64,000 bases of DNA from Geothrix rubra (GTDB lineage: Bacteria > Acidobacteriota > Holophagae > Holophagales > Holophagaceae): positions 558,001 through 622,000 of the forward strand of contig NZ_BSDD01000001.1 in the NCBI RefSeq assembly GCF_030268065.1, in the 5' to 3' direction. Below the pieces are notes generated by a model. The model worked only from the letters and a program-made list of their open reading frames with translations. It had not been told where the DNA came from and ran no database searches. The translations under genes were made by a program, and so were the position numbers. This document shows, in pieces, positions 62,904 to 64,000 of this stretch (position 1 is its first letter; every line of letters begins with the position of its first letter).

Positions 62904-63746
62904 ATGCCCCGTTCCGCCCCCCTGAAGACCCGCCTGGACGACCTCTGTTCCAGGTATGACACCGCAGGAGCCCTGGACCTGGATCCCCTGTCCGTGGCGC
63001 TGGCCTACCCCGATCCCCTGGACCGGGAGGTGGCCGCCTTCGTGGCCGCGCACCTGGCCTACGGCCGGGTGGCACCCATGCTGCGGGCCGTGCGGGCGGC
63101 CCTGGCCCCCCTCGGCCCCCGGCCCGCCGCCTGGCTGCGGAAGACCCGCGAAGGCGATGCGCGGCAGTCGCTCCACCGGAACCTGGAAGATTGGACCTGG
63201 CGCTTCCACACCGGCAGGGATGTCGTGGCCTGGCTCCTCGCCTGGAAGCGCCTGGACCAGGAGAGCGGTTCGGGCCTGGAGTCCCATCTGCTGCCCGGCC
63301 CGGGCGAAGACGGGGATGCGGCCCTCTCGAGGCTCGTGCAGCGGCTGCGGCGCGAGCTTCCCGCCACCTACGGCCTCCGCTTCAGCCTGCCCGATCCCCT
63401 CGAAGGCGCCGCCTGCAAGCGCTGGCGCATGTTCCTTCGCTGGATGGCGCGGAGCGGCTGGCCCGACCTGGGGCTCTGGACCCGCTACCCCCAGGACCAG
63501 CTCGTGATCCCGCTGGACACCCACGTGGCACGGGTCTCCCGCTTCATCGGCCTGAGCGCCCGGGCCACGCCCGACGGCCGCATGGCCCGCGAGATCACCG
63601 AGGCCCTTCGCCGCCTCGATCCGGTCGATCCCCTGCGCTACGACTTCGCCCTCAGCCACCTCGGCATCCTGGGGGACTGCCCCGGCGTGCGCCGGAAGAC
63701 CACCTGCGCCGCCTGCCCCCTCTATGCGATCTGCCGCGCGCGCTGA
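62904..63746 (+). CDS. TIGR02757 (DUF2400) family protein with endonuclease-III-like features
   Basis: A 280-residue protein. IPLDTHVARVSRFIGL (about residues 202-217) resembles the helix-hairpin-helix/GPD region of endonuclease III, and the C-terminus holds a four-cysteine motif C-x8-C-x2-C-x5-C, close to the C-x6-C-x2-C-x5-C iron-sulfur cluster of that superfamily. DUF2400 proteins have no firmly known role. A nucleic-acid or base-repair function is inference. ATG at 62904. Confidence 0.8.
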   Translation: MPRSAPLKTRLDDLCSRYDTAGALDLDPLSVALAYPDPLDREVAAFVAAHLAYGRVAPMLRAVRAALAPLGPRPAAWLRKTREGDARQSLHRNLEDWTWRFHTGRDVVAWLLAWKRLDQESGSGLESHLLPGPGEDGDAALSRLVQRLRRELPATYGLRFSLPDPLEGAACKRWRMFLRWMARSGWPDLGLWTRYPQDQLVIPLDTHVARVSRFIGLSARATPDGRMAREITEALRRLDPVDPLRYDFALSHLGILGDCPGVRRKTTCAACPLYAICRAR

Positions 63747-63756
63747 TCGGAGGCGC

Positions 63757-64000
63757 TCAGAAATCCGGACCGCCCTGCCGCCGTCGCAGCACTGCCGGCG
63801 GCGCGCAGAGGAGGGTCAGGGGCCGGCCCGTGCGGGGATGGACGAGCTCGAGGCACAAGGCATGGAGCCGGTAGCCGAGGTCACCGGGCAGGGCCACGGT
63901 TCCCGGCAGGGGAATCCCCCCCGGGCCGTAGAGCGGGTCGCCCAGCAGGGGATGGCCCGCGAAGGCCAGGTGGATGCGGATCTGGTGCGGGCGGCCCGTC
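63757..64000 (-). CDS. RluA-family pseudouridine synthase, C-terminal part
   Basis: The visible 81 residues start with TGRPHQIRIHLAFAGHPLLG and continue with DPLYGPGG, which is the C-terminal block of RluA/RluC/RluD-type enzymes that isomerise U in rRNA or tRNA. The catalytic aspartate (RLD motif) lies beyond the right edge. Stop is TGA at 63757-63759. Confidence 0.88.
   Translation of the reverse strand, partial: TGRPHQIRIHLAFAGHPLLGDPLYGPGGIPLPGTVALPGDLGYRLHALCLELVHPRTGRPLTLLCAPPAVLRRRQGGPDF

Overview
The window is high-GC, diderm bacterial chromosome. It encodes LPS and outer-membrane biogenesis (KdsD, an LptF-LptG fusion, Mla transport, TamB), a Holophagae-like Hfq with a long N-terminal extension, a complete lactate-oxidation locus and a dnaG-rpoD pair. 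Gene content and codon use suggest Acidobacteriota, class Holophagae (Geothrix/Holophaga-like). That placement is inference; no rRNA gene is present. I see no CRISPR array, no intact prophage and no transposase gene. The window is a mostly core chromosomal segment with a few small mobile or repeat insertions.

Layout. 1-12.9 kb: twelve genes in a row on the minus strand, read from the right: PilS-like histidine kinase, hfq, pdxA, class IV aminotransferase, a degenerate PAS/kinase/receiver protein, glmU, mlaE-mlaF-mlaD, DUF116, UbiA prenyltransferase and a D,D-carboxypeptidase cut by the window edge. 12.9-15.1 kb: a Fur-family regulator, a tRNA-Gly/tRNA-Cys operon with a clear sigma-70 promoter and terminator, a kelch-repeat lipoprotein and an AT-rich island. 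15.1-21.4 kb: thioesterase, membrane protein, mnmA, lptFG fusion, kdsD, a LON-N domain protein and tRNA-Ile2 (CAT) followed by a tandem hairpin repeat. 21.7-31.2 kb: lactate locus (radical SAM and FadR-type regulator, divergent from lldP-dld-lutA-lutB-lutC) with a TGGTCAGACCA operator, then elongator tRNA-Met and copies of its own 3' tail. 31.7-40.2 kb: an SRAP (abasic-site shield)/DinB divergent pair, a glycosyltransferase, larB-larE (nickel-pincer cofactor), a lipoprotein, an OPA-type transporter and an unknown P-loop protein. 40.3-45.6 kb: dnaG, rpoD and an MFS exporter whose stop codon lies in the end of a 311-bp MITE. 46-53 kb: Ser/Thr kinase, tamB, moaD, dnaX. 53-64 kb: gltB, PA0069-type radical SAM, DUF421, DUF2914, hemY-hemH, two small unknowns, a TIGR02757 protein and the end of an RluA-type pseudouridine synthase.

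How it fits together. Three themes recur. (1) Envelope assembly: GlmU supplies UDP-GlcNAc, KdsD supplies the Kdo precursor, LptFG extracts LPS, MlaEFD and TamB move phospholipid. (2) Lactate as electron donor: permease, D-lactate dehydrogenase and LutABC cover both stereoisomers, and LarB/LarE hint at lactate racemisation. (3) DNA replication and repair: DnaG, DnaX, DinB, SRAP, plus two proteins with radical-SAM or endonuclease-III-like features. The best candidates for something new are the tRNA-tail/terminator repeat array, the LptF-LptG fusion, the Asp-to-Glu receiver pseudokinase, the MITE, and the shared PGLF C-termini of DinB and the radical SAM protein.
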